A stretch of DNA of 64,000 bases from Varanus komodoensis (lineage: Eukaryota > Chordata > Lepidosauria > Squamata > Varanidae): positions 19,560,625 through 19,624,624 of the forward strand of contig NW_025335505.1 in the NCBI RefSeq assembly GCF_004798865.1. Direction: 5' to 3'. Made by a program: the position numbers and the translations under genes. The notes beneath the pieces were generated by a model. That model worked only from the letters and a program-made list of their open reading frames with translations, did no database searches and had not been told where the DNA came from. Shown here piece after piece: positions 9,701 to 21,518 of this stretch (positions are counted from its first letter, which is position 1; every line of letters starts with the position of its first letter).

Positions 9701-10285
9701 TTTGTGCCAATTTCATGGGGGCACAAACTGGAACATCCGATAACTTTCTACATGGCTGACTTTATACAATCTTGCTTGTACATCTCAAGCTGCTGCATCT
9801 GTCAAAACACAATTTCTCCCCCCTTCTTAGGGGCTTTGATAGAGCTATGAGTACTAGAGGTCTCAATTATAAAATGTCATGACATTGCCGTACAATTTTT
9901 TACAGTAATTTCACAGTGTCACTTTGTGATTATTTCAGGATAGCTTTGAACCATGACTGAAATGAATGGTGGCCCCTTAGTGGAGTGGGTGATACAAATT
10001 GTGAGCGGGTCTGACGGAAACACAGGCATTGTTAGGGATGCTCCACTTGGCACGAAGGAGGCACAGCATCTGCTGGTATCAGAACACTGGATTTCCAAAA
10101 GGCAGAAAGGGGCCAAAGGGTGATTAGAGAGGGGAAACAAAACAAGCATTGCCATCACACTGTGATGCATGCTTACTCAGAAGTAAGTCCCTTTGTGTGT
10201 TTAGGACTTCAGCCTTAGCCACACAAGTCAGACAACTGAACTTTAGTTCAAAAAGGAATGTCAGCTTCTATCTGTCCTCTTAATT
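9701..10285. other. Unique DNA with a decayed 'CTCAGAAGTAAGT' repeat
   Basis: At about 10162-10215 the sequence ATGCTTACTCAGAAGTAAGTCCC matches one arm of a palindromic interspersed repeat common in squamates (core TACTCAGAAGTAAGTCCCAT, from memory). Nothing else is recognised. Confidence 0.4.
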
Positions 10286-10860
10286 CACAGGATGCTGGTT
10301 TTGACCTATAAAACTCTTCACAGTTTGAGACCTTGGTACCAGATGGAATGTTTCCTCCCATTTGTAACTACTAGTACCTTGAGTCAGAAATGAAAGACCT
10401 TGTTCAAGTGCCACCTGGCTCTAAGATTGGGAGGGTGGAGACAAAAGTGAAGGCTTTTTCTTGGAGCATTCCTGCTTTTGGAATGCTATCCCTAGGAAAG
10501 CTCAATTTACAGCTTCATGTTGTCTTTCCAATGCAAGGCTAGAAATTTTCTTTCAGATATTTCAAGTAGTTCAAGCATACTTGCATTTTAGCATTTTTCA
10601 GTCATTTAAGATCTGTTTTAATCTCTGGAATGAGAGTCTTCTTTTTCTTTTAGGTCGTATCCCCAGTGGTGAATTTAACATTCACAATCCGATTGCAAGT
10701 GCTGTTATGTATTAACCTTAGTTTCATGCTGCATTGAATTTTAAGTGGTTTTTCATAATTTAATCATACAGTGGTTTTTGTTACTTTAACATTTTAATTA
10801 TGCACCACCTAGACAACATGTTAATATGCATTTATTAATATAATAAAACAATATCTGATT
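10286..10860 (+). mobile_element. Old L2-clade LINE 3' fragment
   Basis: Plus-strand reading shows decayed L2 C-terminal signatures: TTTTGACCTATAAAACTCTT (L-TYKAL-like), a PWYQ-like piece, then SIPAFGNAIPRKAQF, which parallels the family's APxLWNxLPxExR motif. It fades into an AT-rich 3' end with GCACCACCTAGA and an ATTAATATAATAAAA tail. It is much more diverged than the other L2 copies. Confidence 0.6.
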
Positions 10861-11989
10861 ACAATGGAAATGTTTATACTGAATGGTCCTAATTCAGTTT
10901 GTAGTGGAGCCTCTGCATTTCAGTGGGCTGAAGCAAACCTCTGTACAGAAGCGTCACCCTTCAACAGCAGATTTATCACATAATGTTAGATTTATTTTCT
11001 ATGAAAAATAAAAACTGGCAACTTCATCAGGGACACAAGGAGCTGCCTTGTATTGAGTCAGCTCATCAGTCCATTTAGCTTAGTATTGTCAACAGCAGGG
11101 GTGGACAAAGGGTTGATTTCCACATGCTTGCAAGTTCAGTTCTGCCAGTATGCTGAGTGTTGAAGTCAGAACATCTGGAGATTTATTTTCTGGTCTACAC
11201 TGACTGGCAGCAGCTTTTCCAGGGTTTCAGATTATTGCCCTTTGGCTTGACTCAGTCATCCCCTGCTGCATACACACCAGGTACTGTTCATGTGTGGGGG
11301 ATCAGATTTGGTAAAAAACTAGTAAGGACTAGATTAATTGTGGCAGAAGTTTTCATGGTCCAGAGCAATGGTGGCCAACTTGCAGTCCTCCAGGAGCTAA
11401 CAATTTCCCTCATCCTTTGACATTAGCTAAGCTTTTGAGATTTTGCCTCATTATATGAGCCTGAACAAGGGTCCTCAGGGCTAATGACAGCATACATTTG
11501 CACAGAAAGAAGTGTTCCTTTTAGTATCCTTAGCCAGGCTGTATAGAATTTAAAATGTAAGAACTGGTGCTGTGCTGAATACTTTGAGGCTTTCATCTCT
11601 GGCAGTTCATGTGGGGTAGGGACAAGCTGAAGACACCAATGAAAGAGGCTGGGGAGGAAAAGAATTCCATAGCATTTTCTCATTGGAAAGTGATGAACCT
11701 GGGATTCATGGTACCTTTAAAGGTTCCCTGCCCGCCTTATGTTCTCTTAAAATGCCCTATGTTGTTATAATGCTGTGACCCACAGTCACACTGTGACACA
11801 GTCATAATGCTGTGACCCACAACATTGAGGGTCTCCAAATAGAGAAAACTTTCTGGAATGCCCAGGAGAGCAACAACATTGTTTTTGGGTACTGGAGCAG
11901 CTCATACTGTACCATCTGAGCTGCTCCGGCCCAGTTCAAAATGCCGGTATTAACATTCAGAATCCCAAACAGCAGGTTAGCTGAAGGAT
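10861..11989. other. Unique DNA with small internal duplications
   Basis: At about 11355-11430 there is a possible half of a palindromic MITE (GGTGGCCAACTTGCAGTCCTC). At 11767-11822 ATAATGCTGTGACCCACA occurs twice around a GTCACACTGTGAC near-palindrome. No gene is seen. Confidence 0.4.
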
Positions 11990-12183
11990 TGTCTCCTCTC
12001 AGAGCCTGCCTAGACATTTAGATCATCTTCAGTGCTCCTTCTGAGGAAGCTCTTTCCAAAGGAAGTAAGGTGTGTGACTAATAGGAAAAGGTCTTCTGTT
12101 GTGGCACTCTTGCTATGGAATGAACTTCCCAGGGAAGCTCACTTGGCACCTACACTGTAACCTTTTCAGCACCAGATGAGAGC
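11990..12183 (+). mobile_element. L2-clade LINE fragment
   Basis: Plus-strand reading gives VVALLLWNELPREAHLAP near 12095-12150, matching the L2 C-terminal consensus xxxPxLWNxLPxExRxxxxL. The fragment ends where the SINE at 12184 begins, suggesting the SINE inserted into or beside it. Confidence 0.65.
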
Positions 12184-12408
12184 CGTTGTGGAGGAGTGTA
12201 CAGGCCTGGATCTCAGGATCTGAGTTCTTGTCCCCACTCAGCCATGGGGCTAACAGGGTGACTTTGGGCCAGTCATAGACTCTCAGCCCAACCTCCCTCA
12301 CAGGACTACTGTTGTAACAGTAAGACTGAGAGGAGGAGGAGGAGGACTATGTAAACCACCCTGCGTTCTTTGAAGGGGAAAAAGGTGGAATATAAATATA
12401 ATTAGTAA
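12184..12408 (+). mobile_element. Sauria-type tRNA-derived SINE
   Basis: The tRNA-like head has a degenerate B-box (GAGTTCTTGTCCCC) and is followed by the diagnostic body GGGTGACTTTGGGCCAGTCA and CTCTCAGCCCAACCTCCCTC. The 3' part is GTAAACCACCCTGCGTTC...AAAAAGGTGGAATATAAATA. A (GGA)n expansion sits mid-element at about 12332-12346. Family name is by recall. Confidence 0.8.
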
Positions 12409-12964
12409 AGTTTATTTTCCTGGAAATTATCCCAGGGATTTTTGCAAATGCATGAATATATATTACAACATTAAAATATTTATTTAAACTATTAATTTTG
12501 GAAGATACATGAAATAAACATGCACTTGAAGTGTGTGTGCACACGTAAAGATACACAGAAATAAAATTAATGGTGGTGGTGATGTTCATGCTCCTTCAGT
12601 GTTTAACAAAAGGTGCACTGGAAGTATTTAAAAGTTGTATTGCACAGGTCCATTAATGCGATTTCAGTGATTCAGTAATTTCAGACAACTCAAGGTAAGC
12701 TTGTGGAGATTTCTTGCACAAAACCCAGGAGGCTTGCTGCCAGTCCATGCAAACAAAGCATAGCTAGATGGATGATGGGGTTGACTCCATATAAGGCAGT
12801 ATCTGGGGTGTGTGTGTGTGTGTGTGTTTTCCTTTTGTCACTGAAATCAAAATTAAATGGACTTGTGCACTATAACTTCTAAATGCTTCCAGTATGCCAT
12901 TTGTTAAATACTGAAAGAACCTTATTAAGGAGCTGCTTTTTCGCTTTTCAGAACCAACCTGTGG
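12409..12964. other. AT-rich unique DNA with a (GT)n tract
   Basis: A (GT)n microsatellite lies at 12808-12827. Otherwise no gene or named repeat is recognised. Confidence 0.5.
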
Positions 12965-13019
12965 AAAGGAAGGAAGGAAGGAAGGAAGGAAGGAAGGAAG
13001 GAAGGAAGGAAGGAAGGAA

Positions 13020-13070
<51 letters not shown>
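12965..13070. repeat. Compound (GGAA)n-(GAAA)n microsatellite
   Basis: About 13 GGAA units (12966-13019) switch abruptly to about 12 AAAG units (13020-13070). Both are uninterrupted, which suggests recent expansion. GGAA is the ETS core, so long arrays can bind ETS factors. Reading frames across it (Phe/Leu/Ser-rich on minus, Lys/Glu/Arg-rich on plus) are artefacts of the repeat. Confidence 0.95.
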
Positions 13071-13852
13071 TTATGAATCATTGACTCATCGATTTGCTTA
13101 AGTGCATTTCTCCAAGTGTGATAGCATTCTATGATCATATCTGGTCACAAAAATAGCGTAAGGAGATGCCTCCTCAAAAGCTAGCTTTATTATTTATGCA
13201 ATTAAGTATGTGGCTGCATAAAGCTCCCGCACATATGTGCGGTAACAGTACACCACCCTGCCCTGGGTTTAGTTTGCTGTATAAAAGAAGCCCATATTAA
13301 ATGTACAAAGGTTACAAAACCATTAGCACTGATGGCTTATAGAGAGTAAACGTTTGGGATGACTCATACTTTGTTCGTTCATGCCATTTAGGAATTAAGT
13401 ATTCTTAATTGATGTAATGCACCACAAGTTCCAACAGTTCTCAGCAAAAGAGGCACATAATTCTACTGTAATTTGAGTACAGTATTCTAATTGATTAATT
13501 GAGTTTCCTTGTAAGACTGCACAGGAGTTTTGGATGCAAGAAGGTTATCCTTGTTCTATGTGACGATAAAAATGCTTGAACCTGCAATATAAAGTAATGT
13601 TATCAGTGCTGGGTGAAAGTACATAGGATTACAAACCGAATGAGATGGCTGATTTTCTGGCAACAAGTGGCTTGTACATTACATTAAACAGACATAAAGG
13701 GAAGGGGGAAGATGATTAAAGATGAGGATTCCTATTTAGCTTGTAATTTGGAAGAGGGAGGGACAAGGGATGCCTTGTTGCTTGGGATTTTCTTGTATAT
13801 TTGTTACTAAGGACTGAGTAGTAATGATCACAACAGTTTCTCTATGCATGCA
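13071..13852. other. Unique AT-rich DNA with a perfect 16-bp palindrome
   Basis: CCGCACATATGTGCGG at 13227-13242 is perfectly self-complementary and centred on the E-box CATATG. It is preceded by TTATTTATGCAATTAAG, an enhancer-like block. No gene is seen. Confidence 0.5.
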
Positions 13853-13884
13853 TAGGTTGGGTTGGGTTAGGTTGGGTTTGGTTT
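13853..13884. repeat. Short telomere-like G/T tract
   Basis: Five to six degenerate GGTTGGGTTAGG-like units lie here, short and imperfect. It could be a decayed interstitial telomeric repeat or simple (GGGTT)n. Confidence 0.5.
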
Positions 13885-15555
13885 TCTTTTGGCAAATTAT
13901 TTACTGGCATGGGGGAGAAATTGTTCATTTCTCATTGTAGGGAGAACTTATTTAATTTCACACTAAAACTCAGTTCGCATTCAGGCTTCTCTGAATTTCT
14001 TACTGAAGATCCCCAGTCAAAAACATGTATACAAACATGTTTGTAGTAAGGAAAATGGCATTCAAAAATACATTGTATTACAATAATGGCATGAAAAATG
14101 TGTATTAGACAATATGAAAATGTAGTTATTGAGAGAAATGTGCACATAATGCTTATGAATTTTCATGTAATCTTTATATAACCAATTCTTAGCCTTTGGG
14201 ATTAACTGAATTCAAGACTGGAAAACTGTCAAAGTTTGAGAGAAACTGAAGACTGGAAACTGAGAAAACCAAAATGAACCAATTTGTCCATCACCAGAAC
14301 TTCTCTTGTGCTGATCCAATGGTCCTTTTTAAAAAATGGAGGGTCTTTAATGTGATACAGTAACAAGGCCTTTGGATCATTTGCACTCCAGTGTTCAATT
14401 AAATGACAAGGAATGGGTTGTGTGTAGAAAGGACATTCCAGGAGGTAAAGCTGATCTTCCAAGCTGGGTGCATTGAAATGCATAACATATAGAAATAATT
14501 CACTTTCAGAAACCGATTCACTACTGCAATTTTATAATATCACCATCTCCTCATCTGGAGCCTTCCAATTGTTGGACTGTAACTCCCCTCATTCACAGCC
14601 AGCAATAATCACGTTAGCCTGGAACCATGGAAGATGCAGCCCAACACATCTGGCAAAGACCAGCTCAGGTAAAGCTTCTGCATATTAAACTTGGTGGGCT
14701 GGGGCATGCAAGAATGGTGCCCAAAGCATCACTTGTGATTTGATCTTGACGCGCCTTTTAGGAAGTAAAAGGTATGTGTTTGGGAGAGGGAGGTTTGGAC
14801 AAAATATAGAATTGTGCCATCACTCAGACCGGCATCTCAACTTCCAAAGCAGAGGTCACAGGGAGTGTCAACATGTACTGTTGTGTTGATCAATTAGATC
14901 AGATTGGTAGAAGTTGTAGTATTTGGGTTTATTGACAAATTTACATGTTAAGCAATTGTGGGGGTGCACAGGAGCAATTCTTTTGTGTCATATAAGACCC
15001 ACGGAGAAGCCTCTGTTGCCCAAAATATAGCTCCCTCCTCTTTGTCTCAGTCTGAATCATTATTTCTTCTTCTGTTCCTTTTCACAGAAAGATTTAGAAG
15101 TAGTGCACTCCTAGCTAAGAAGGAAGAAAACAGGCCCTCTGCCCTTTTCAGATTACTTAAAGATATGTCAGCTATCTTTTGTATGTCTAAGTATAGCTAG
15201 CAATCTCCATAACAAAAGAAAGGTCCAGCTCAGCCTAGCTGGCAGGTTTCAGTGCTGGCTCCAGGTTTTTGAGAGATCTTGGGTAAGGCACCTTCAAAGG
15301 TCTTCATCCTCAGGAAGCCATACACTACATAGGTGTATCCAAGAACACTCATCCAAGATGACTATTTCACTCATCTTACTCATGCACACTCTGTAGTAAA
15401 TGTGGGACCATGCTGGCCCTTGACCAAGTTGTCCTGCCATTTCTGCAGCTCAGATGACAGTTACCCATCAAGGCCAGGAAAGAAAGCCTGTTCTGGATAA
15501 GGTTGCACTTCCTCTGAAGGAAAAGGTGCATCTTGCAGGTACTCCTGGATTCATC
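13885..15555. other. Unique DNA with a decayed MITE
   Basis: Around 14540-14650, CATCTGGAGCCTTCCAATTG, TTGGACTGTAACTCCCCTCA and a mirrored CACATCTGG look like another copy of the palindromic 'tacaactccc' MITE. The segment 13930-14270 is AT-rich with recurrent AAAATG/TGCATT words. No gene is seen. Confidence 0.4.
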
Positions 15556-16150
15556 TTGCCATTTTAGGCTTAGGTAGCCTCAGTACCTAGGAGTTCCTTT
15601 TACCAAATTCAGATGGCATCCAACTAGAGCTAGTCCTGGACTGTGGCAGCTTGGCCACAGTGATACAGTCACTGGTAGCTCCATATTTGACTGTTGTAAT
15701 ATGCTCTGTGTGGGGCTACATTTGTGCTTGGTCTGGAAGTGGTGGCTGGCAAAGAACACAGCAGAGAGATTGCTAACTGAGCATTCTTTTTGACAGCAAA
15801 TTGCAGCCTTGCCAAACGCAATGCTGCCAATACAGTGCACTGTATTGTACACTGCTGCCAATAAGCTACTGAGCCAAGTTTAAGGGATTGTTTTTAATAT
15901 ATACAATGCTAAACAATTTTGGACCAGTTTATATGAAGGAGTACCTCATCCTTTATGTCCCTGAAGGATCTCTGTGATCATCAGAAGGATGTGCTTCTAA
16001 GAGCATGTGAAGTGCAGTGTTTAGGATTTGCATACATGGAACCACTGAATACTTTACTAATTAACATGGATCAGGATCCCACTCTTCTGATGTTTCCAGC
16101 AAGCTTTTCCTGATATATGCATGTATAGACTAAGGGTGATAACTGGTCTA
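15556..16150 (+). mobile_element. Old L2-clade LINE fragment
   Basis: The plus strand reads FDCCNMLCVGLHLCLVWKWW then AKNTAERLLT, matching the L2 motif LDYCNALYxGLP...QNxAARLL. A later stretch (TTTGGACCAGTTTATATGAA) matches the LGPxYLKE motif. It is broken and highly diverged. Confidence 0.65.
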
Positions 16151-18149
16151 TCAAAATATCAAGACCTGGTCCTGGTTTGTGATGCTACTATTAGTTATAG
16201 CAATGCCATCAAAGATTTATGTGCTTCATGATGTGCTTTGTCACTACTCTGAACACTCTGAAGGGAGTTTTTGTTGGCCTAGGAGAGGTTAGGGATTAGA
16301 CAAGAAGAAGGATAGACACCTGATAAAACGAGCAGACCACTTCATGTCTCAGCCAGATCTCAAAATTATTAAGATGCTTCCACATCTTCAAGAAACCTGA
16401 AATGTGATACAGATGTAGTGTAATGCACTCCAAAAATTGAGAAAAAGTATATCTGACAGTGAAAGCTACAAAGTTTACCACAGAATAGAAGCCAGCACTC
16501 TGTTTCACACAGTTTAACAGTTCCCAGATAACCTGAGAGAAGATTTTTTTTTTATTGGCAACCAGGATTGTATCCTTGTAAAATGCAAGCTCAATTTACT
16601 AGTATTCAAATAAAGTCAATCTGAGGACAAATTTGGAAGTGCAAGAGAATTGGCTCTGAGTTAACATTGTTGCAACATTGAAAAGTTTACAGTTCTAAAA
16701 GCTTCTGCTAACAAATGTTTCAGTAAATAACACCCCCTCCCTTTTTATATGAAAAAGAAAATCTAAGGCAATGGCAAAGTATTCCCCACTGCTTGCCCTA
16801 ACATAGTCTTCTTGCTTTGCTCTAACATTGCAAAGAAAAAGGAAGACTTTCCTTTAGGGAAGGAAGAATCAGTTTATTTCTGATCCAGGTCATATGAATC
16901 CACTCCTAAGTCCCTTCTGTCCAATTTGAACATCGGCCTTCAATTAAGAAAACAAGAAAGCAAACAAAAATACACAAAAATGCATGTTTTTATGTACTCA
17001 ACTTTTCCAAACATACAGTTTTATATGCATCTTTCCCTTATTATAAACCCGTTTCTGTACTGGATTTTTCAGCTGAAAACTTCAGAGTAGAGCATAAACT
17101 GGGTTTGGATCTACAATTTGTCTGAGAAATGCAAATTGGGTCCATTCACTTAAAAATACAAGGCAAATGATATTAAAAAAGCTAAAATGATTTTAAATTC
17201 AATAAAGTCTCGGCTATCTCTAACATTTTGTATCCTGTGTTATGTTAAGAAATAAGGAGGACACTGCCTTCAAAAAAGGTCACTCTGTCCTCTCTGTTGA
17301 TTTTTCTGTCAATATTTTCAAACTGTTGTTGAGCTCTCCGCAATAATGCAACTCTAGCAGTACAATCCTATCCATATCTCCTCGAAAGTAGCTCCCCTTG
17401 AGTTTATACAAAGGTCATCAAGTATACGATTGCAGCCTAAATTATGGTTTGCCAAAAGCAAAGCCTGCCCTGGAATGATCCATTGTCCCTGCACTATTAT
17501 AGGTTGCTCATGTGTCCATTTTCCAAGATTTTTCCCAGACAGGGATTATAATGTTGCACAAGTGCTCTGATGAGTATCTTGAAAGGGGCTGAGATTTTGC
17601 AAATGCCCAGTTCAGGCATTTTGTCATTTTCCTGAAATTATAAGGAGCTCATAAGAGTTGTCACCTGCACTGACCCCCCTTTTCTCCTGCTGGGTAACTT
17701 TCCACGGTGCCATTCAAAGGCAGATTAGGACCCATCCAGGGACCAGAGTTTGTATGTCACAGTTAGGACTGAAAGCCCTAGACTGAAACTCTTGCTGGAG
17801 GATGGTCTGGAAGCATGCCCCATTGAGGCCTTTGGGTTGCTTGTCACTGGTCCTCTTCCCATCCACAAAGTAGAAACTGGGTCTTTGGGGCAAAGCTGCA
17901 GAGAAAAGTAACAAAAGCTGTGTGCAGGCGGCATGTCTGCCGAACCATATTTGCCTCAGACCTGTTCACAGGCATTTGAACAGGGACATATGCTTTTTTG
18001 AGAACTCAGAATGTGGTGACATCCCTCAAGGACTGACATTGCATAATAATGGCTTGGGTGAACTTTCTTCACTTGGTGTTTGTTCATGTTCTGTGGGCAG
18101 AGGGCAGGGAAGTTAAAGAACAAAACCAACAAAATCTTTTAATACGTTG
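16151..18149. other. Unique DNA with a palindromic interspersed repeat copy
   Basis: At about 17355-17440, ACAATCCTATCCATATCTCC ... GATTGCAGCCTAAAT is a recognisable copy of the squamate repeat with ends TGCAATCCTA/TAGGATTGCA. The AT-rich segment 16950-17170 again shows AAAATGCATG words. Overlapping frames around 17714-17934 are shadows of one another with no recognisable domain. No gene is seen. Confidence 0.4.
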
Positions 18150-18380
18150 ACTTCATTGCCCACATGAAGCCCACATTCCTTTCGTCTTGTGAAGAACCAA
18201 GGCAGCTTATGTAGCCTTCCTCCACTCCATTTTACCTTCACCACAATAAGCCTGCTAGGTAGGTTAGGCTGAGAGTGAGTGACTGGTCCAAAGTCACCCA
18301 GCAACCTTCATGGCCAAGTGGAAATTAAAACCCAGATCTCCTGGGTCCCCCGTGCAACACTTTAACCACCACACCCCACG
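18150..18380 (-). mobile_element. Sauria-type tRNA-derived SINE
   Basis: On the minus strand the head reads GTGGTTAAAGTGTTGCACGG and a B-box-like GGGTTTTAATTTCC. The body is complementary to AGCAACCTTCATGGCCAAGT, AGTGACTGGTCCAAAGTCAC and CTGCTAGGTAGGTTAGGCTG, with the 3' part (CTTGGTTCTTC on minus) at the low-coordinate end. This is a nearly full-length copy. Confidence 0.85.
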
Positions 18381-19399
18381 GGTGACTGATCACATTTCTC
18401 TTGTATTGCTTAGTACTCTGGATGCTGTTGAGACAGAATATACATTATGCAAATGAAATTAGATTAATTAATAAGCAACACATTTATAAGAATCCAGTTC
18501 ACATCTAACAGGGCACCACATTAATGCATCATTTTGCAATCAGAACTTTTTCTCTCCTTTTTGTCTGATCCATACATACATTGTACAGTACTTGATTACA
18601 CACCAGCTCACAGCTGACTGTGAGAAGTGAATTCATTAAAAAGTATTGTTTTGTATTTGCCACAAGGTGATGTGAAAGTTCTGTGTAGGGGCAATGTACC
18701 CATGAAGACTCATTCATACATGCAAGTTATTACTTGATGCTATAGTCAACAAGTGATGAATATATAAATGGGAGCCAGCCTTTATTAGACACTTTTAAAG
18801 ACACTCTTTAGCTGTTTTAAGTGATGATCAGTCTTCAATTCTCAGTTCCATCCTATTTTTTCTTATTAGCTTAATTGAGTCTAACCTTGAGGAAATTCAT
18901 AACTAATTGACAAATGTCTAATTTCTCTCCTCCTTTCCTTTCATTATAGCATTTTAAACTAATCATATCCCCCAAGGTATTTTTTTAAGTTTATGTACAA
19001 ATAAATTCATGAAAATTGTTCTCAATAATGTCACAGGGAAATAACAGAATATTTATAAGGCAACATGATTTAAAAAAAAAGGAAAAGAAAAGATGCAAAC
19101 ACAGCCAATCATAATTAGATGACTTGATCTTCATTACAATAAAATTAATCCTACTTATTTCATTCATTATTAATGTGCTATTTAGTTTCACAGAAATTGC
19201 AAGCAAGTAATTAATTAACATAGTACTATGGAGACATATTGCCTTCTTCCTTGAAGGCAAAATGTTCCTTTCTAATGTGAATATCTTTCATTAAAAGTGC
19301 ACACATATTTTTCATGATCAAAGGTTTTGGGAAGATAAGCAGCCTGGCCATGATCCATAAGCTTTCTGTGGATGCCTGGGTCATGAAAACCTTTTGCAT
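18381..19399. other. Unique AT-rich DNA, no gene seen
   Basis: Short frames only. The block at about 18860-19020 contains AGCTTAATTGAG and ATAACTAATTGAC words, but no clear boundary for a regulatory element can be drawn. Confidence 0.4.
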
Positions 19400-19640
19400 T
19401 TTTCAGGGGGGCATAATCAGAACAGAGTTCCAATTAAATTAGTTTGGCTTCTATCTTTTACAATGGCATCACGTCATCATTTTTGCTGATCGTGATCTAT
19501 CTGGATTGCAAGGTCGATAATGATGATCTAATGCATATTGCTTTTTCATAACATCTTTCTTTAACATTTTGAGCACTTGCATGTATTGGTGACAACTGGT
19601 GAGGCTGTCACTGTCTTATGCTGAGAGAATTGCTCATGCA
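19400..19640. promoter_or_regulatory. Candidate conserved non-coding element
   Basis: Unique DNA with CCAATTAAATTAG, a CACGTCAT (CREB/ATF-like) core near 19469-19477, GATCGTGATC and GTCGATAATGATGATC words, and an octamer-like ATGCATAT at about 19531-19538. The density of distinct factor-type words is unusual for neutral DNA. The role is inferred and conservation is untested. Confidence 0.35.
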
Positions 19641-21518
19641 GAAGAGCATTCCATGCCTTTGATCATATGCCCTTACCAGCTGAGATCCCTTTAGTCAAGC
19701 ATCAAACTATGACTAGCAGTAGGTTAAGAGGTAGGGGAGAGGATTTGATCACTGGGAACTGCCCCAACTCCAAAATCATTTTTAAAATTCTCTAACTTAA
19801 AAAAGAAGAAAGGGAAGCACCACATGGACCTTCTCCTCCAAATAAATAAGTAGCAAAAAGAAAGGCTATACCAACTCATCCCTAACATATAGCAAAGAAA
19901 GCTTCATTAAAACAGGCAGGAAGGGACCTATTATTTTACCTGTATGCCTGTCAGTTTACAAGCAATTCAGGCTAGGCTTGCATTCTTTAGAGAGGTACTG
20001 GGCCACATGTTTTGTTCTGGTTAATTAACAAATGTGGAGCAATTTACAATACCAACAGCCTGCTGTACATGAAGAATATGTGGACCATATTTTTCATAGT
20101 GCTGCAGATTTTATAGACAATGTGAATGAAAAGCAAGGTATTTTTTTCATTGTTGCTTATGTAGTTTTTCTCTTACACAAACAGGGGGAATAGGTTTTAA
20201 TGCCTGCTTGGATGCTAAAAGGCACTAGCGTTATTTAGGATAACTCTTTATGCATAATAAAATAATAATAAAAATACTTTAATCTACAAGCATAGGAGAG
20301 GTGGGTGGGTGCACATGGATATTTATTGAGTGAACATGTGCATGTACACTCAATAACATTTGGTTTAGCATCTTTTTTTTTCTTTTTTCCTTCTTTCTTC
20401 ACTTTGGGGTTCATCCCCCAAACTTTAAGTGTATTTCAGACTTGGGTCTGATGGATGGGAGTCATTGAATTATGTGTATGCTATCTAGTAAGTGCTTGGA
20501 TACCAATTGGATATCAATAATTTTCTTAGAAAGTTATTGGCATGTCATTAATTGTGATCGTAATTCTTCCACCATGCCTTCAGAAGTAGGATATTTGACT
20601 ATAAGGTTCCAAACAACTTCTCAAGTTCTTTGAGAATAAAATATTAAGCTGTTGGGAGGGGGAGGGGAAATGGCAATACATTAGATTAAAGTAAAACTTC
20701 TTGGAATAAAATAGAAATAAACTATATTGGAAACCTAGCAAGCATATCCATTACTATTTTCATTGTGTTAATGTGCGATTTAAATTTGATGGAATCATCG
20801 TGATGGCACTCTTCCCAGGTGAAGAGTTTGAGGATTTTCTCACTTTCTCTTCATGAGGAAGGAAACAGAGGGGTGTTCATATCTCTGAGAGTAGGAAAAT
20901 TTTCCCGAAGGGAACAGGCTACTGCCAGGGCTTAAAAGGCCAGACTGTACCCAATGGCACCAGACCACCAAATTTTCTTTCACAGCCCAGCACAACTATC
21001 CTGATATGGCAATAGCTTGTTTAACTGCACTCTCTGGTTTGCAGAGCTAAGCAGAATTTGGGTTGATTCTCCTGACTGACCAAAGGACAGCATCTTTTTT
21101 CTTTTTGTTCCATGTAGCAATCAGAAGGGGATGGATTACCTCATGCAGCTCATTGGCTTCATTAGCATCAGAACTGAAAGGAGGTACAGCATGGGCTGGA
21201 AGACTAAAGCATGTGTTAGCATCCAGAAACATCAGCATGATGAAAGGGTATTCATCCAGCCAACCTCCTCAAAACCAACTGGCATCAGGTGCATGGATTT
21301 GGCTACCGCTGGGCTGTGACGGTCACATCATAGCTAGATGTAGCACAGTTTGGGTGCCATGGAATTATCATGGCCTCCTCAACACTGGCTTGGAGTGCTG
21401 GGCAGCACATGAAAATCAGGTGCCCACACTGATTGATTATTAGGAAAGGACCAGCTATGTATTCCTCACTGCAGGTTGCATTAAGTTAAATGAAGTTTGT
21501 GCCCTAAAAGGCATGCTA
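19641..21518. other. Unique DNA with a 34-bp near-palindrome
   Basis: At 20323-20356, TTATTGAGTG ... CACTCAATAA forms 10-bp perfect arms around ACATG-TG-CATGT (see findings). AT-rich blocks near 20020-20130 and 20750-20820 resemble regulatory DNA. Frames near 21047-21443 overlap on opposite strands with no known domain. No gene is seen. Confidence 0.4.

Noticed and set aside
12764-13138. Phe/Leu/Ser-repeat and Lys/Glu/Gly-repeat frames
   Set aside because: They are translations of the (GGAA)n-(GAAA)n microsatellite.
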